Of a stretch of DNA of 36,460 nt, positions 1 through 6,864 are shown in pieces. The stretch covers positions 1-36,460 of the forward strand of contig JAFDIS010000059.1 of assembly GCA_019307945.1 (NCBI GenBank), written 5' to 3'. The translations under genes and the position numbers were made by a program. The notes below the pieces were generated by a model, which made no database searches, had not been told where the DNA came from, and saw only the letters and a list, made by a program, of their open reading frames with translations. Numbering within the stretch: position 1 is the stretch's first letter; each line of letters begins with the position of its first letter. This DNA is from Deltaproteobacteria bacterium (GTDB lineage Bacteria > Desulfobacterota > DSM-4660 > Desulfatiglandales > Desulfatiglandaceae).

Positions 1-126
1 TCTCATCCAACTCCCAAGACGGACAGCTCAGGGCCCGGATGCTGGACCGCCAACAGCCTCCTCCCCCGACCATTTTCCGCTGGAAATCCCGATCCTTTTG
101 TGCTAAATTAATGTTTTATTTTTCAA
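1..126. other. Upstream flank of tRNA-Arg
   Basis: No gene is evident in these bases. The segment just before the tRNA is AT-rich (around 100-125) and probably contains the tRNA promoter, but I cannot place confident -35 and -10 boxes. Confidence 0.3.
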
Positions 127-203
127 GCGCCCATAGCTCAGCTGGATAGAGTGACGGACTACGAATCCGTAGGTCGCAAGTTCGAATCTTGCTGGGCGCG
201 CCA
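127..203 (+). tRNA. tRNA-Arg (anticodon ACG)
   Basis: The 77 bases fold as a full cloverleaf: acceptor GCGCCCA pairs with TGGGCGC, D stem GCTC/GAGT, anticodon stem ACGGA/TCCGT around loop CTACGAA (anticodon ACG, Arg), T stem GCAAG/CTTGC with loop TTCGAAT, discriminator G and an encoded CCA end. The 3' 45 bases are also the attachment core of the element that follows, so part of this functional tRNA is reconstituted by the integrated DNA. Confidence 0.96.
159..203 (+). repeat. attL core, 45-bp direct repeat inside tRNA-Arg
   Basis: This segment, from the first base of the anticodon loop through the CCA end, is identical to 14231-14275. The flanking bases differ on both sides (158 a versus 14230 t; 204 a versus 14276 g), which fixes the repeat at 45 bp. 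Duplication of a tRNA 3' end beside a tyrosine recombinase gene is the classic footprint of site-specific integration. Confidence 0.95.
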
Positions 204-220
204 AATAAAATCAAACACTT

Positions 221-246
221 AGGCCACTCACAAGGTGGCCTTTTTC
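221..246 (+). terminator. Element-supplied terminator for tRNA-Arg
   Basis: AGGCCAC and GTGGCCT form a 7-bp stem with a 7-nt loop, followed by a T run. It lies 17 nt beyond the tRNA CCA end, within the integrated DNA, and replaces the original chromosomal terminator that now sits beyond attR (14285-14321). Confidence 0.8.
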
Positions 247-297
247 TTTGCCTGAGAGGCCAGGGTGCGTATAGGGTGCATTTGGGCGCAAAAAAAA

Positions 298-1434
298 TTA
301 CTTACTCACCGCTTCCGAGTTCGGGGCCGTCTTGGAATCAAGCTCATCCACCTGGGACTTGTGGGACCCCGGCATCCAGTGAGTGTATATGTCCAAGGTA
401 ATCTTTACGCTACTATGCCCTAATTGCTTGGATACGTCTAGAATGTTGTGTCCTGCTTGGATTCTCAAAGTTGCGTATGTGTGCCGAAGGTCGTGAATCC
501 GGATCTTTCGTAGACCTGCTTTTTCCAGAGCCTTATGAAACACCCGATTCCTCACGTTGTTAATGTCAATGGGGTTACCCTCACGGTTGAAAAACAGGGT
601 TTGCGGGGGTTCGCCCCATCCCTTGGTAAGCGTAATCTTTTTCCGCCTTACAAGGTAGCGCTTGAGCACTTCGGCAAGCTCGGGGGACATATCCACACGC
701 CTTGACTTACCGCTCTTGGGGGTCAACACTTCCCCCGCTGAATACGCCCGCCGAACCTCGATGAATCGCCCATTGAAATCCAGGTCGCCGGGCTCAAGGG
801 CCTTGGCCTCGCCTAATCTCATTCCTGTTCTCAGAAGGGTCAAGAAAAGGGGGTAATACCATGCGTAATGTTTTCTGAGGGTCTCTTCAAGTTTTGCCTT
901 TTCCTCCCACGTTAGGGGGTTAACGTCAAACCCGACACGCTTATTCTTGATCAACCGCCCTGTCCCCAACGCAGGGTTGGCGGTTATGATCTCATCGTCC
1001 AGGGCCTCCCGAAAGATCGCCGACAGGTAGGACTTAAGATTTCGAACCGTAGAAGGACTAATCCCCTCTGACTGCTTTCGCGTAATGAAATCCTTGATGT
1101 CGCTTCGGGTGACCTCGTCCAGGCGCTTGCTCCCGAAGTACGGCAAAATATGCTTGTCCAACGCTCCACGATATGACCGTCTCGTAGTTGGCTTATGATT
1201 CATCGCAGAGTAAGTTTTCATGAACCGCTCGGCGTATTCCTTGAACGTCGGCACTGGTTTTTTCTCCTCGAACCCGAACGTCCCCAACTGTATCCGTGCC
1301 CGGATCTCGGAAGCCACCCTTTCAGCCGCGCGCCTGTCCCCCACCTTCCTGGAGGTTCGCTTCCCGTTCTGGGATATAAAAACCCACCAAGGCTGGCCTT
1401 TTCCTCTTACCTTTTGCCTGACCGTAACGCCCAT
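298..1434 (-). CDS. int: Tyrosine recombinase / phage-type integrase
   Basis: This protein of about 378 residues catalyses integration and excision of the element. It has an N-terminal arm-binding-like region, a SAM-like core-binding domain (about residues 65-150, TFKEYAERFM onward) and a C-terminal catalytic domain. Catalytic motifs are visible: the first Arg in LLRTGMRLGEAKAL, the HDLRHTYATL box (HxxR) and the nucleophile Tyr in LGHSSVKITLDIYTHW. ATG at 1434 is preferred because GAGGGG precedes it by 5 nt; a TTG one codon upstream is also open. The gene sits 95 bp from the attL core with its 3' end facing the tRNA, the usual orientation for tRNA-targeting integrases. No separate large serine recombinase or transposase is present in the element. 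Confidence 0.96.
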   Translation of the reverse strand: MGVTVRQKVRGKGQPWWVFISQNGKRTSRKVGDRRAAERVASEIRARIQLGTFGFEEKKPVPTFKEYAERFMKTYSAMNHKPTTRRSYRGALDKHILPYFGSKRLDEVTRSDIKDFITRKQSEGISPSTVRNLKSYLSAIFREALDDEIITANPALGTGRLIKNKRVGFDVNPLTWEEKAKLEETLRKHYAWYYPLFLTLLRTGMRLGEAKALEPGDLDFNGRFIEVRRAYSAGEVLTPKSGKSRRVDMSPELAEVLKRYLVRRKKITLTKGWGEPPQTLFFNREGNPIDINNVRNRVFHKALEKAGLRKIRIHDLRHTYATLRIQAGHNILDVSKQLGHSSVKITLDIYTHWMPGSHKSQVDELDSKTAPNSEAVSK

Positions 1435-1437
1435 CAA

Positions 1438-1680
1438 AGCCCCTCGCTTTCTCCCTGGTTTTGGTTTACCCCCGGGGCAGGGTGCCAGGGTCGCACCTTT
1501 TCGGCTCCGGATGCCTAGCCCCCGGGGGCGGGGTGTGGGTCCATTTTAGACCCCAACAGGGGTTCAATCAAGACAGGACCGCCCCCTAGCGTCGCCACTA
1601 GAGGAACCTTCAGCGTTCGTTTCTTTGATTCGTGTTGTCATTGTCCTGTGGTTTGGGGATTGCTTTTCGCGTAAGCAAAT
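1438..1680. promoter_or_regulatory. Structured GC-rich intergenic region upstream of int
   Basis: This gene-free stretch separates the divergent int and ribbon-helix-helix genes. It has several small inverted repeats: GGTGC/GCACC around 1481-1497, a perfect palindrome GCCCCCGGGGGC at 1518-1529, and GGGTC/GACCC at 1537-1553. These could be recombinase or excisionase binding sites or a leader for int. No clear -35/-10 pair can be named. Confidence 0.35.
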
Positions 1681-1682
1681 GT

Positions 1683-1704
1683 TATACTATGTTAACAAAG
1701 TATA
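1683..1704. promoter_or_regulatory. 22-bp near-perfect palindrome, probable operator
   Basis: The two arms read TATACT-n-TGTT and AACA-n-AGTATA around a GTTAAC centre. 20 of 22 positions obey dyad symmetry; the only break is one A/A pair. It lies about 37 bp upstream of the ribbon-helix-helix gene and overlaps the AT-rich sequence where its promoter must be. Autoregulation by that protein is the simplest inference. Confidence 0.6.
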
Positions 1705-1741
1705 CATTCAATGTCAACCGAAAATCTTGTATCATGGAGGT

Positions 1742-1891
1742 ATGGAATTGATAGCTATTAGAATTCCCGAAGAAATGAAGAAAAAACTTGAGGTCTTGGC
1801 AAGAGAAGACCACAGGTCCCTGTCAAACCTGGTCCGTCTTATCCTGATACAGTGGCTAGAGAAGCACGAAAAAGAGAGCGAAAACAAATAA
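1742..1891 (+). CDS. Small ribbon-helix-helix (CopG/MetJ/Arc-type) protein
   Basis: A 49-residue protein beginning MELIAIRIPEEMKKKLEVLA. The pattern fits a ribbon-helix-helix DNA-binding fold: a short N-terminal beta strand (ELIAIRIP), helix A (EEMKKKLEVLAREDH) and helix B after the RSLSNLV turn. Such proteins are usually dimeric repressors or antitoxins. The GGAGG at 1736-1740 is unusually close to the ATG (1 nt), so start efficiency or the exact start is uncertain; the frame stays open upstream but the upstream residues do not look like this fold. It overlaps the following nuclease gene by 40 nt in another frame and has a palindrome upstream, which suggests an autoregulated two-gene unit. 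An antitoxin role is possible, but no matching toxin is obvious. Confidence 0.75.
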   Translation: MELIAIRIPEEMKKKLEVLAREDHRSLSNLVRLILIQWLEKHEKESENK

Positions 1892-2358
1892 GTCGGGTCT
1901 GCTGGGTCTGGCTCACGTTTGTTCTAGGGATTGAGCTCCTTTCCTCACCGACTACCGCGTGTCAGTTTAAGGTGACACGAGTCTATGACGGGGACACGGT
2001 TCTTGCCCGGGCGAACGATCTAGTCATCAAGGTTCGGTTGGTTGGGATTGACGCTCCGGAAGTGTCGCACGGAAAGCGAAAACCCGGCCAACCATACGGA
2101 AGGAAGGCGCAGAAGTTTCTCGCATCGCTTGTATTGAACAAGACGGTTGAGATTCGAGCCTATGGCCTAGACCGTTATAACCGTGTCCTCGGGGTCCTGG
2201 TATTAAACGGAAGGGACATCAACCTTGAGATGATCAAGGCGGGCCTCGCGGAAGTCTACCGGGGAAGACCGTCCAGAGGGTTCAACGCAACTCCCTACCG
2301 CGAAGCAGAGGAACACGCGAAGAAAACAAGGACCGCCAGAAACAGGAGCGTCCGTTAA
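1852..2358 (+). CDS. Exported thermonuclease (SNase-like) family nuclease
   Basis: 168 residues from a GTG start. A basic N-terminus (REARKRERK) leads into a hydrophobic stretch (VCWVWLTFVLGIELL) ending at SSPTTAC, which looks like a secretion signal, possibly with a lipobox-like Cys. The mature part matches the staphylococcal nuclease fold: VTRVYDGDTV (Ca-binding Asp), VRLVGIDAPE (catalytic Arg and Glu) and LDRYNRVLG (second catalytic Arg). It should hydrolyse DNA or RNA outside the cytoplasm. The start lies within the preceding regulator gene (40-nt overlap) and lacks a convincing Shine-Dalgarno, so translational coupling is likely and the exact start is uncertain. As cargo it could degrade extracellular or incoming DNA; this is inference. 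Confidence 0.85.
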   Translation: MAREARKRERKQISRVCWVWLTFVLGIELLSSPTTACQFKVTRVYDGDTVLARANDLVIKVRLVGIDAPEVSHGKRKPGQPYGRKAQKFLASLVLNKTVEIRAYGLDRYNRVLGVLVLNGRDINLEMIKAGLAEVYRGRPSRGFNATPYREAEEHAKKTRTARNRSVR

Positions 2359-2561
2359 CAAACTCGTGCCTTTGGAGATCAAGACTCTACACCAGATGCA
2401 CTATTCAGGCTCTTCGCAACCGAAATCGTCCAAAAATGGTTCGTTGGGAATATCTGGTGGAGAAATGGTTTGATTTGCTACGTTTGGGTCGTAGGTGACA
2501 ATCTTATCAAGATAAGAAAGGGTATCAACGACCAAGTAGGCGTTATCATTTATTTTTCTAA
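2359..2561. other. Gene-free gap between convergent genes
   Basis: About 200 bp separates the nuclease gene (plus) and the Ntn hydrolase gene (minus), which converge here. I see no coding frame or clear intrinsic terminator. Base composition falls toward the AT-rich side, in line with the Ntn hydrolase gene having a different origin. Confidence 0.3.
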
Positions 2562-3299
2562 TCATTTTCTCTTGCCTTTCTTTGCGGGCTTTTTAAAGAA
2601 GAAATCCTTCATTTTTCCGTTTTGGTCTTCATTTTTAGTAACAATGGTCATTATTTCATCCTCTTCTAGTTCTTTATATCCATTCTTTACTGTAATTTGG
2701 GCCATCCGAATAGGCCCGCCAACTTTTGGGTCTTGAGTAGCAGTTTCTTGAATCAAAAAAGCGGCTAGACTTTTGATATGGGGCAACTTCATTTCAGGGT
2801 TGTAGAACCTGTGAATTAAGTACGTTGCGTATTGAGGTACCCCGGCTAACATGTGTCCGGATGTGCACAACTGAGGTGCAAAATCCAGATTAGATGAAAG
2901 CAGATAAATTTTTTTGTTTCCGTTGCCTCGCTTACCATATCCAGCAAGAATAAAAGTCATAGTTGGCCTTTGATCAACAATTGGTTGCCCGTGGGAGACA
3001 AAAGGTTTTTCACCAAACCATTCTTGAAATGTGGATCGGGAAAATTTAAAAAACTCTTGAACAATTTCCTCTATTCCAATGACGTCCTCCCCCTCTAACC
3101 TCTTTGTGAAAGAGTAAATAAGCTGGTTGTTCAACTCAGCCGAGCCTGCGGTTGCGATCCCACAGTATTTACTCAAACTGAAAATTTTTTTATGGACATC
3201 GTTAATCGCTGTCAAACCCCTTGGGTCACCTATGGTACCACGACTATCAGATGCAAGAATCAGACCGTCTTTCCCTTCAAGGGCAGCAATTAAAGTCAT
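2562..3299 (-). CDS. Proteasome-beta/HslV-like Ntn hydrolase
   Basis: 245 residues starting M-TLIAALEGKDGLILASDSR. Removing the initiator Met would expose a Thr nucleophile, as in self-compartmentalising proteasome-type peptidases. With that Thr as residue 1, Asp falls at position 17 (ASDSR), a conserved proteasome active-site residue; Lys 36/37 (HKKIF) is the likely counterpart of the catalytic Lys 33. GIATAGSAELNNQ matches the GTAGSxAD-type signature of the fold. The length is near that of proteasome subunits. No ATPase, HslU or second subunit lies nearby, so it would act alone or as a homo-oligomer. ATG 3299 is preferred over an upstream start because it puts Thr at position 2 and follows a G-rich stretch. 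The gene is markedly AT-richer than its neighbours, suggesting separate acquisition. Substrate unknown. Confidence 0.75.
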   Translation of the reverse strand: MTLIAALEGKDGLILASDSRGTIGDPRGLTAINDVHKKIFSLSKYCGIATAGSAELNNQLIYSFTKRLEGEDVIGIEEIVQEFFKFSRSTFQEWFGEKPFVSHGQPIVDQRPTMTFILAGYGKRGNGNKKIYLLSSNLDFAPQLCTSGHMLAGVPQYATYLIHRFYNPEMKLPHIKSLAAFLIQETATQDPKVGGPIRMAQITVKNGYKELEEDEIMTIVTKNEDQNGKMKDFFFKKPAKKGKRK

Positions 3300-3344
3300 A
3301 GCGTATCCCCCCCAGAACCAAAATGAGGTAATTTGAATAAACAA

Positions 3345-3925
3345 GACAAAATAGCTGGAAGTTTCTAGAAGTTGCGCATGTTTCGTTTTTGTAGAATTTC
3401 GGTTTCCTTCTTTCCGTCTGTGCAGTAAACTTTTAGGTGTCTATTGGTTGCCTATTTGACTATGAGATATTTTGCGTGGTCCGGTTACCTGCAGTGCCTA
3501 GGTGGCGGAATTTCATTTCTTTTGATCTGTCGATATACTGACACCACTACATATCTTTTTCTCATATAAATGATTGGAATGTGAGTCAATGAAAATCATT
3601 AGGGAGCCTTAATGGGCTGTATAAGTATACCACGCAGCGATGTATAATAATAGGTTCGCGCACCGCTGAATGGGCTTGAGCGATTTTTGGAGTACCCAGG
3701 CTAAGTTCCGGTTGGGTTTCTTATCAGCAGCAGCAGAACACCCCGCTTCGTTTCTCCCGTTACGGGATTTGTTTTCTTGGGCGACTTATCCCCTCTTCCG
3801 GTGGGGGATTAGGACGCCGCCAGAAGGCTATTCAATTTTTAAAGAACTACGCGGGAACAATATCAGACCCGCCTGCCATACTTGCGCCAATAACTCTCAC
3901 GCTTTCTTGCCGCCCTCCGCCTTTT
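3345..3925. other. Long gene-poor stretch in the cargo zone
   Basis: Nearly 600 bp without a convincing gene. The first half is AT-rich and must hold the promoter of the Ntn hydrolase gene. The second half has short inverted repeats, for example ATCCCC/GGGGAT around 3788-3808, and open frames without ribosome-binding sites. It may mark a site of earlier gene gain or loss. Confidence 0.3.
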
Positions 3926-4024
3926 CTAGTTTCGCGCTTCACTGAGTTTCGTATACGAACCCCGCCGCCTGACCTCGACAACTATCTCTTCACTGCGACG
4001 CTGAAACCTGCCTATAGCAGACAT
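3926..4024 (-). CDS. Possible 32-residue basic peptide
   Basis: An ATG frame begins 10 nt after the zinc-knuckle gene stops, with a weak GGTGAT upstream. The product MSAIGRFQRRSEEIVVEVRR (first 20 residues) is strongly charged. Position at the end of the minus-strand operon and tight spacing are the only support. It matches nothing I recognise. Confidence 0.25.
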   Translation of the reverse strand: MSAIGRFQRRSEEIVVEVRRRGSYTKLSEARN

Positions 4025-4034
4025 TAGATCACCA

Positions 4035-4451
4035 TTATTCACTCGGACGTACAATCCACCTTCTCCCCGCGGCAGCCGTTTTAGTTGGCTCTATGTGGCC
4101 TTTTTCTAGCAATACGGCCACAAAAACACTCTTGTCAACAACCGATATCCGATAGGCGAACAGAGGGCACAGGATAGCTGTACACTTTGAGACCTCGCGG
4201 ACGTTCCCCGCCATGCACCAGGCGCAGAAAACACGGATCACCCGGGCTCGCTCCTTGGCGTCCTGTTTGCCTGTGCCCATTCGGTATGAATGCAATGGGC
4301 AGTCCGTAAAAGTACAATTAGAGACCTCTACATATGACCACCCAGAGCAATTAAGACACCGCTCACGGATAGCCCTGCGCCGGTTCAAGTTCACAACTGT
4401 CGTTCCGTCTTTGCTTTGTATCTCAACAATCACAACCAATGCCCAAGCCAT
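4035..4451 (-). CDS. Tandem zinc-knuckle phage-type protein
   Basis: About 138 residues with two copies of the same module, each C-x2-C-x10-C-x4-C followed by PL-x-[SA]-YR: CLNC...NCTFTDCPLHSYR and CAWC...KCTAILCPLFAYR. The second copy lies about 41 residues after the first. Single-module relatives are common as small hypothetical genes in prophages (recollection of the family, not a search); the cysteines probably bind zinc. It is the last larger gene of the minus-strand packaging-side operon. The ATG at 4451 has no good Shine-Dalgarno, so a downstream GTG could be the true start. The role is unknown; a nucleic-acid-binding regulator is the natural guess. Confidence 0.65.
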   Translation of the reverse strand: MAWALVVIVEIQSKDGTTVVNLNRRRAIRERCLNCSGWSYVEVSNCTFTDCPLHSYRMGTGKQDAKERARVIRVFCAWCMAGNVREVSKCTAILCPLFAYRISVVDKSVFVAVLLEKGHIEPTKTAAAGRRWIVRPSE

Positions 4452-4608
4452 GAAAAAAGTTTTTGGGGCTGGCAGAGGCCCCGATGGGTTGCCGCCCCAG
4501 GTCAAAGGAGATCCCGCGCTTTTCGGGGATAATGTGCATGCGGGGCGCGGGACGCTCGGAGCACACGCTTGTATGCCCGCACACACTCCCCTTTCCCATT
4601 CCCCTTGG

Positions 4609-5103
4609 TTAATCGTCGTTCGGGGGGTTGCCGTACCTCACCTCCACCTCAACCGGTTCATCGCGAAAGGAAAGGTGCGGGTTTCTTATCCTACTCTCAC
4701 GATCCTGGTGAGATGAAACCCATAAAGAATCACCCTTCGCGTTTGTTGAAGGCGTGTCGCTTTTGTCATCCAGCACACCCTTGGGTAAATCGGGATTCAT
4801 CTGCGTCAGGCTCTTTGTCCGCTTCAGGCCTTCCCTCACCCGCCGCCCGGCTTCCTTGATCCGCTCCACGCTGTATGGGTCGTTTTGGTAGTCAACGGGG
4901 ATCCGTGCCAGCTCCGCACCTATCAAGTCGCCGTGTTCGCGAAGATCAGGGTTCTTGTCGAAAAACTGGCGTTCAGTCTGTGTAAGCATTTTCTGCAAAT
5001 GCAGCGCCTCAGTCCGGTTGATCATATCCGCAAGTTGGCGGTCGAGGATCGGGTCCGGCTGATTCATCATGCCTTCTGTCTCGCTGTAACTATCATCATT
5101 CAT
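4609..5103 (-). CDS. Unrecognised acidic/polar element protein (164 aa)
   Basis: Begins MNDDSYSETEGMMNQPD and is rich in Asp, Glu, Arg and Asn, with a helical middle (DRQLADMINRTEALHLQKML) and a disordered Ser/Asp-rich tail. No signal peptide or membrane segment. The start at 5103 overlaps the preceding stop by 8 nt and has GGAG 9 nt upstream, so it is translationally coupled to the gene before it. I do not recognise a family. Its place downstream of the terminase suggests a packaging, capsid-interaction or scaffold-like role, but nothing in the sequence proves this. Confidence 0.6.
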   Translation of the reverse strand: MNDDSYSETEGMMNQPDPILDRQLADMINRTEALHLQKMLTQTERQFFDKNPDLREHGDLIGAELARIPVDYQNDPYSVERIKEAGRRVREGLKRTKSLTQMNPDLPKGVLDDKSDTPSTNAKGDSLWVSSHQDRESRIRNPHLSFRDEPVEVEVRYGNPPNDD

Positions 5104-5692
5104 CGCCTTCTTCTCCTTCCCGTTGAATCTCCTCACGCCTCAGTCTCGGTCCTTCGCGAATCATATCACGGAATTTACGCTCCTCTGATAACCTAGATCG
5201 CCGTTGCTTCGTAACCACCTCGTTCCTAAGTCCCAGGTAGTCAGTGGCTTTTTCTGCCGCAATGACAAGGTTCTCCTCGAACTTCCCGCGTGGGTTCTCT
5301 GCCTGCGCCCGCTGAAACATTGAAAACAGGACTGGCTCCTTGCCCTGGAGATGGGGGGCGTTGTTTTTAATGTACTCTGCCGCATATTCGCGATAGTATG
5401 CGCCCTTGTCTGTATCACCTTTCATGACATCCCTGTACGTGGCTGCCATGGGGCGTAATATGTTCTGTCGAAATTCCGCGTCGTCAATCAGCTCGTCCAG
5501 GTCGTCATACTCCGACCCATCATCCGACGCGATGGAGTCCAGCTCTTCCTCTGACAAGCCCGCCAGTTCAAGTTTGCGTTTGAGTTCTTCATACTTTCTG
5601 TTCTCCAGCCTCTCTTTTACGTCCCGCTCTAGTTCATCGTCCGGTACAACGCCCGAGACTTGCATGTCCGGGTGTATAATCGCATCTTCCAT
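5096..5692 (-). CDS. Unrecognised acidic helical protein (198 aa)
   Basis: Starts MEDAIIHPDMQVSGVVPDDE. Residues from about 20 to 70 are highly charged and probably coiled (ERDVKERLENRKYEELKRK, then an acidic DDGSEYDDLDELIDD run); the C-terminus is Arg/Glu-rich. The composition resembles scaffolding or head-morphogenesis accessory proteins, but no motif allows a call. GGAGG lies about 12 nt before the ATG at 5692. It overlaps the next gene by 8 nt and follows the 75-residue gene by 4 nt, so it belongs to the same transcription unit. Confidence 0.6.
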   Translation of the reverse strand: MEDAIIHPDMQVSGVVPDDELERDVKERLENRKYEELKRKLELAGLSEEELDSIASDDGSEYDDLDELIDDAEFRQNILRPMAATYRDVMKGDTDKGAYYREYAAEYIKNNAPHLQGKEPVLFSMFQRAQAENPRGKFEENLVIAAEKATDYLGLRNEVVTKQRRSRLSEERKFRDMIREGPRLRREEIQREGEEGDE

Positions 5693-5696
5693 GGTT

Positions 5697-5924
5697 TTAA
5701 TTATCCTCCGTATCCGTGGGCACCGTAGTTCGAACGTCATCCGCGCTCTTATACTCCGTAATCTTAATGCCCTTGAGATTGTTTTTCATGTTCTGACCAG
5801 CAGGTGCACGCCCAGGAAAGGGCTTTACGCCCCCCACCTTCACGGCCCCGGGAACGCCCTGGGATCCAGGTTTAACTTTCACTGCGCCACTACCTCTTTT
5901 CTTACCTTTCTTGATCATTTCCAT
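5697..5924 (-). CDS. Small basic Gly/Pro-rich protein (75 aa)
   Basis: The N-terminal half is Lys/Gly/Pro/Val-rich (MEMIKKGKKRGSGAVKVKPG) and the C-terminal half is more ordinary (ITEYKSADDVRTTVPTD). It looks intrinsically disordered and nucleic-acid-binding by composition only. The gene sits in a tight minus-strand run: 6 nt after the preceding gene and 4 nt before the next. Function unknown. Confidence 0.55.
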   Translation of the reverse strand: MEMIKKGKKRGSGAVKVKPGSQGVPGAVKVGGVKPFPGRAPAGQNMKNNLKGIKITEYKSADDVRTTVPTDTEDN

Positions 5925-5930
5925 TTGCTC

Positions 5931-6128
5931 TTACCTCCGTCTATTTTGTTTCCACCACGCCTCACCAATACTCTGAACCGGCCCAAAGTCGTCCGGGCTC
6001 ACATTCGGCGTGTTTCCTGTGTTGTATGTAAACACCTCGTCAACTCGTCTCACCTTGAAACTCGCCGCCGGTCGCCAAGACTTTGGAATCCGACAGGTCG
6101 GACTCCGGAATTCCTCATCGGCAGTCAT
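5931..6128 (-). CDS. Small unrecognised element protein (65 aa)
   Basis: Starts MTADEEFRSPTCRIPKSWRP; the C-terminus is GEAWWKQNRRR. GGAGG about 10 nt upstream selects ATG 6128 rather than an ATG cluster further upstream that would overlap the previous gene. One Cys, no clear motif. It lies in the operon between the 238-residue protein and the basic 75-residue protein. Function unknown. Confidence 0.55.
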   Translation of the reverse strand: MTADEEFRSPTCRIPKSWRPAASFKVRRVDEVFTYNTGNTPNVSPDDFGPVQSIGEAWWKQNRRR

Positions 6129-6147
6129 TTGTGATTCACCTCCTTCC

Positions 6148-6864
6148 TTAATGATATGTGTTAACTTCCGGGATCCCGCCATCATCAACTTTTGGCAACC
6201 TCAGCCTGATACCAGTCCCCGCATACGCCGCGAAAGAGAGAGCCTTCAACGCGCTCGGGTTTTGACTCAGAAGGTGACGACACTCGCTGTTGATTCGCAA
6301 TAGCCCTGATGCAATCTGAGAGCGTAACAACCCATTGAGATAATCTTCACCACCGCCCCGGCCGTTCCCTATCGGCAAGGGAAGAATCACCGGGGCTTCA
6401 ACCTCGGGGTCCCTCAACCAATTGCGGCGACGCTGCCTGCCCACGCGCCGCCGGTAAATCTCTGAAAGCAGGTTGGTAGACTCCCCCGCAAGGTCACGGT
6501 CCCCAGGGGCGCACCAGAACACAGAGACAGAGTATTTATCACTGTATTCAACAACGGCCTCCAAAAGGGAGCGGTAGTTCCGCTCAAGGTGCTCGTCCAC
6601 AACTTCGATCAGCGCGTCGTCGCTATACGTCCAGGGGCCAGGGTTGATACCACTGGTAATGCTGCGAAACGGTTCAAGGTCGGTTGGAATATCAACCCCA
6701 CCGCTTACCTCGTGCTCTGTCGGTCGGTAGGTTTCGCCTGCGATGAGAAAATAGCCTTCCGGAACACCGCGAGGAAACTCCAGGGCCCCAAAAAGCGGCC
6801 GATAATAAAGCCGATCACTCACCACCACGCGATCCGGTTGCAATTTCACTTTGACGTCAAGCAT
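6148..6864 (-). CDS. Unrecognised protein translationally coupled to terminase (238 aa)
   Basis: The ATG at 6864 overlaps the terminase stop (shared ATGCTTGA), with a G-rich Shine-Dalgarno inside the terminase gene. The N-terminus is strand-rich (LDVKVKLQPDRVVVSDRLYY), the middle has a likely alpha/beta region (ALIEVVDEHLERNYRSLLEA, YSVSVFWCAPGDRDLAGES), and a Gly-rich linker precedes a helical C-terminus. The size and place fit a partner of the packaging enzyme. A portal is normally about twice this length, so this is not a conventional portal. No family recognised. Confidence 0.65.
   Translation of the reverse strand: MLDVKVKLQPDRVVVSDRLYYRPLFGALEFPRGVPEGYFLIAGETYRPTEHEVSGGVDIPTDLEPFRSITSGINPGPWTYSDDALIEVVDEHLERNYRSLLEAVVEYSDKYSVSVFWCAPGDRDLAGESTNLLSEIYRRRVGRQRRRNWLRDPEVEAPVILPLPIGNGRGGGEDYLNGLLRSQIASGLLRINSECRHLLSQNPSALKALSFAAYAGTGIRLRLPKVDDGGIPEVNTYH

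Noticed and set aside
1742-2358. Classical toxin-antitoxin pair
   Set aside because: The second protein is an exported SNase-like nuclease, not a known toxin family, so the label is not supported.
2562-3299. Complete bacterial proteasome or HslUV system
   Set aside because: Only one subunit-like gene exists; no ATPase or second subunit is encoded nearby.
3670-3945. 91-codon plus-strand frame in the cargo gap
   Set aside because: No ribosome-binding site, opposite to the local operon, and composition does not look coding.
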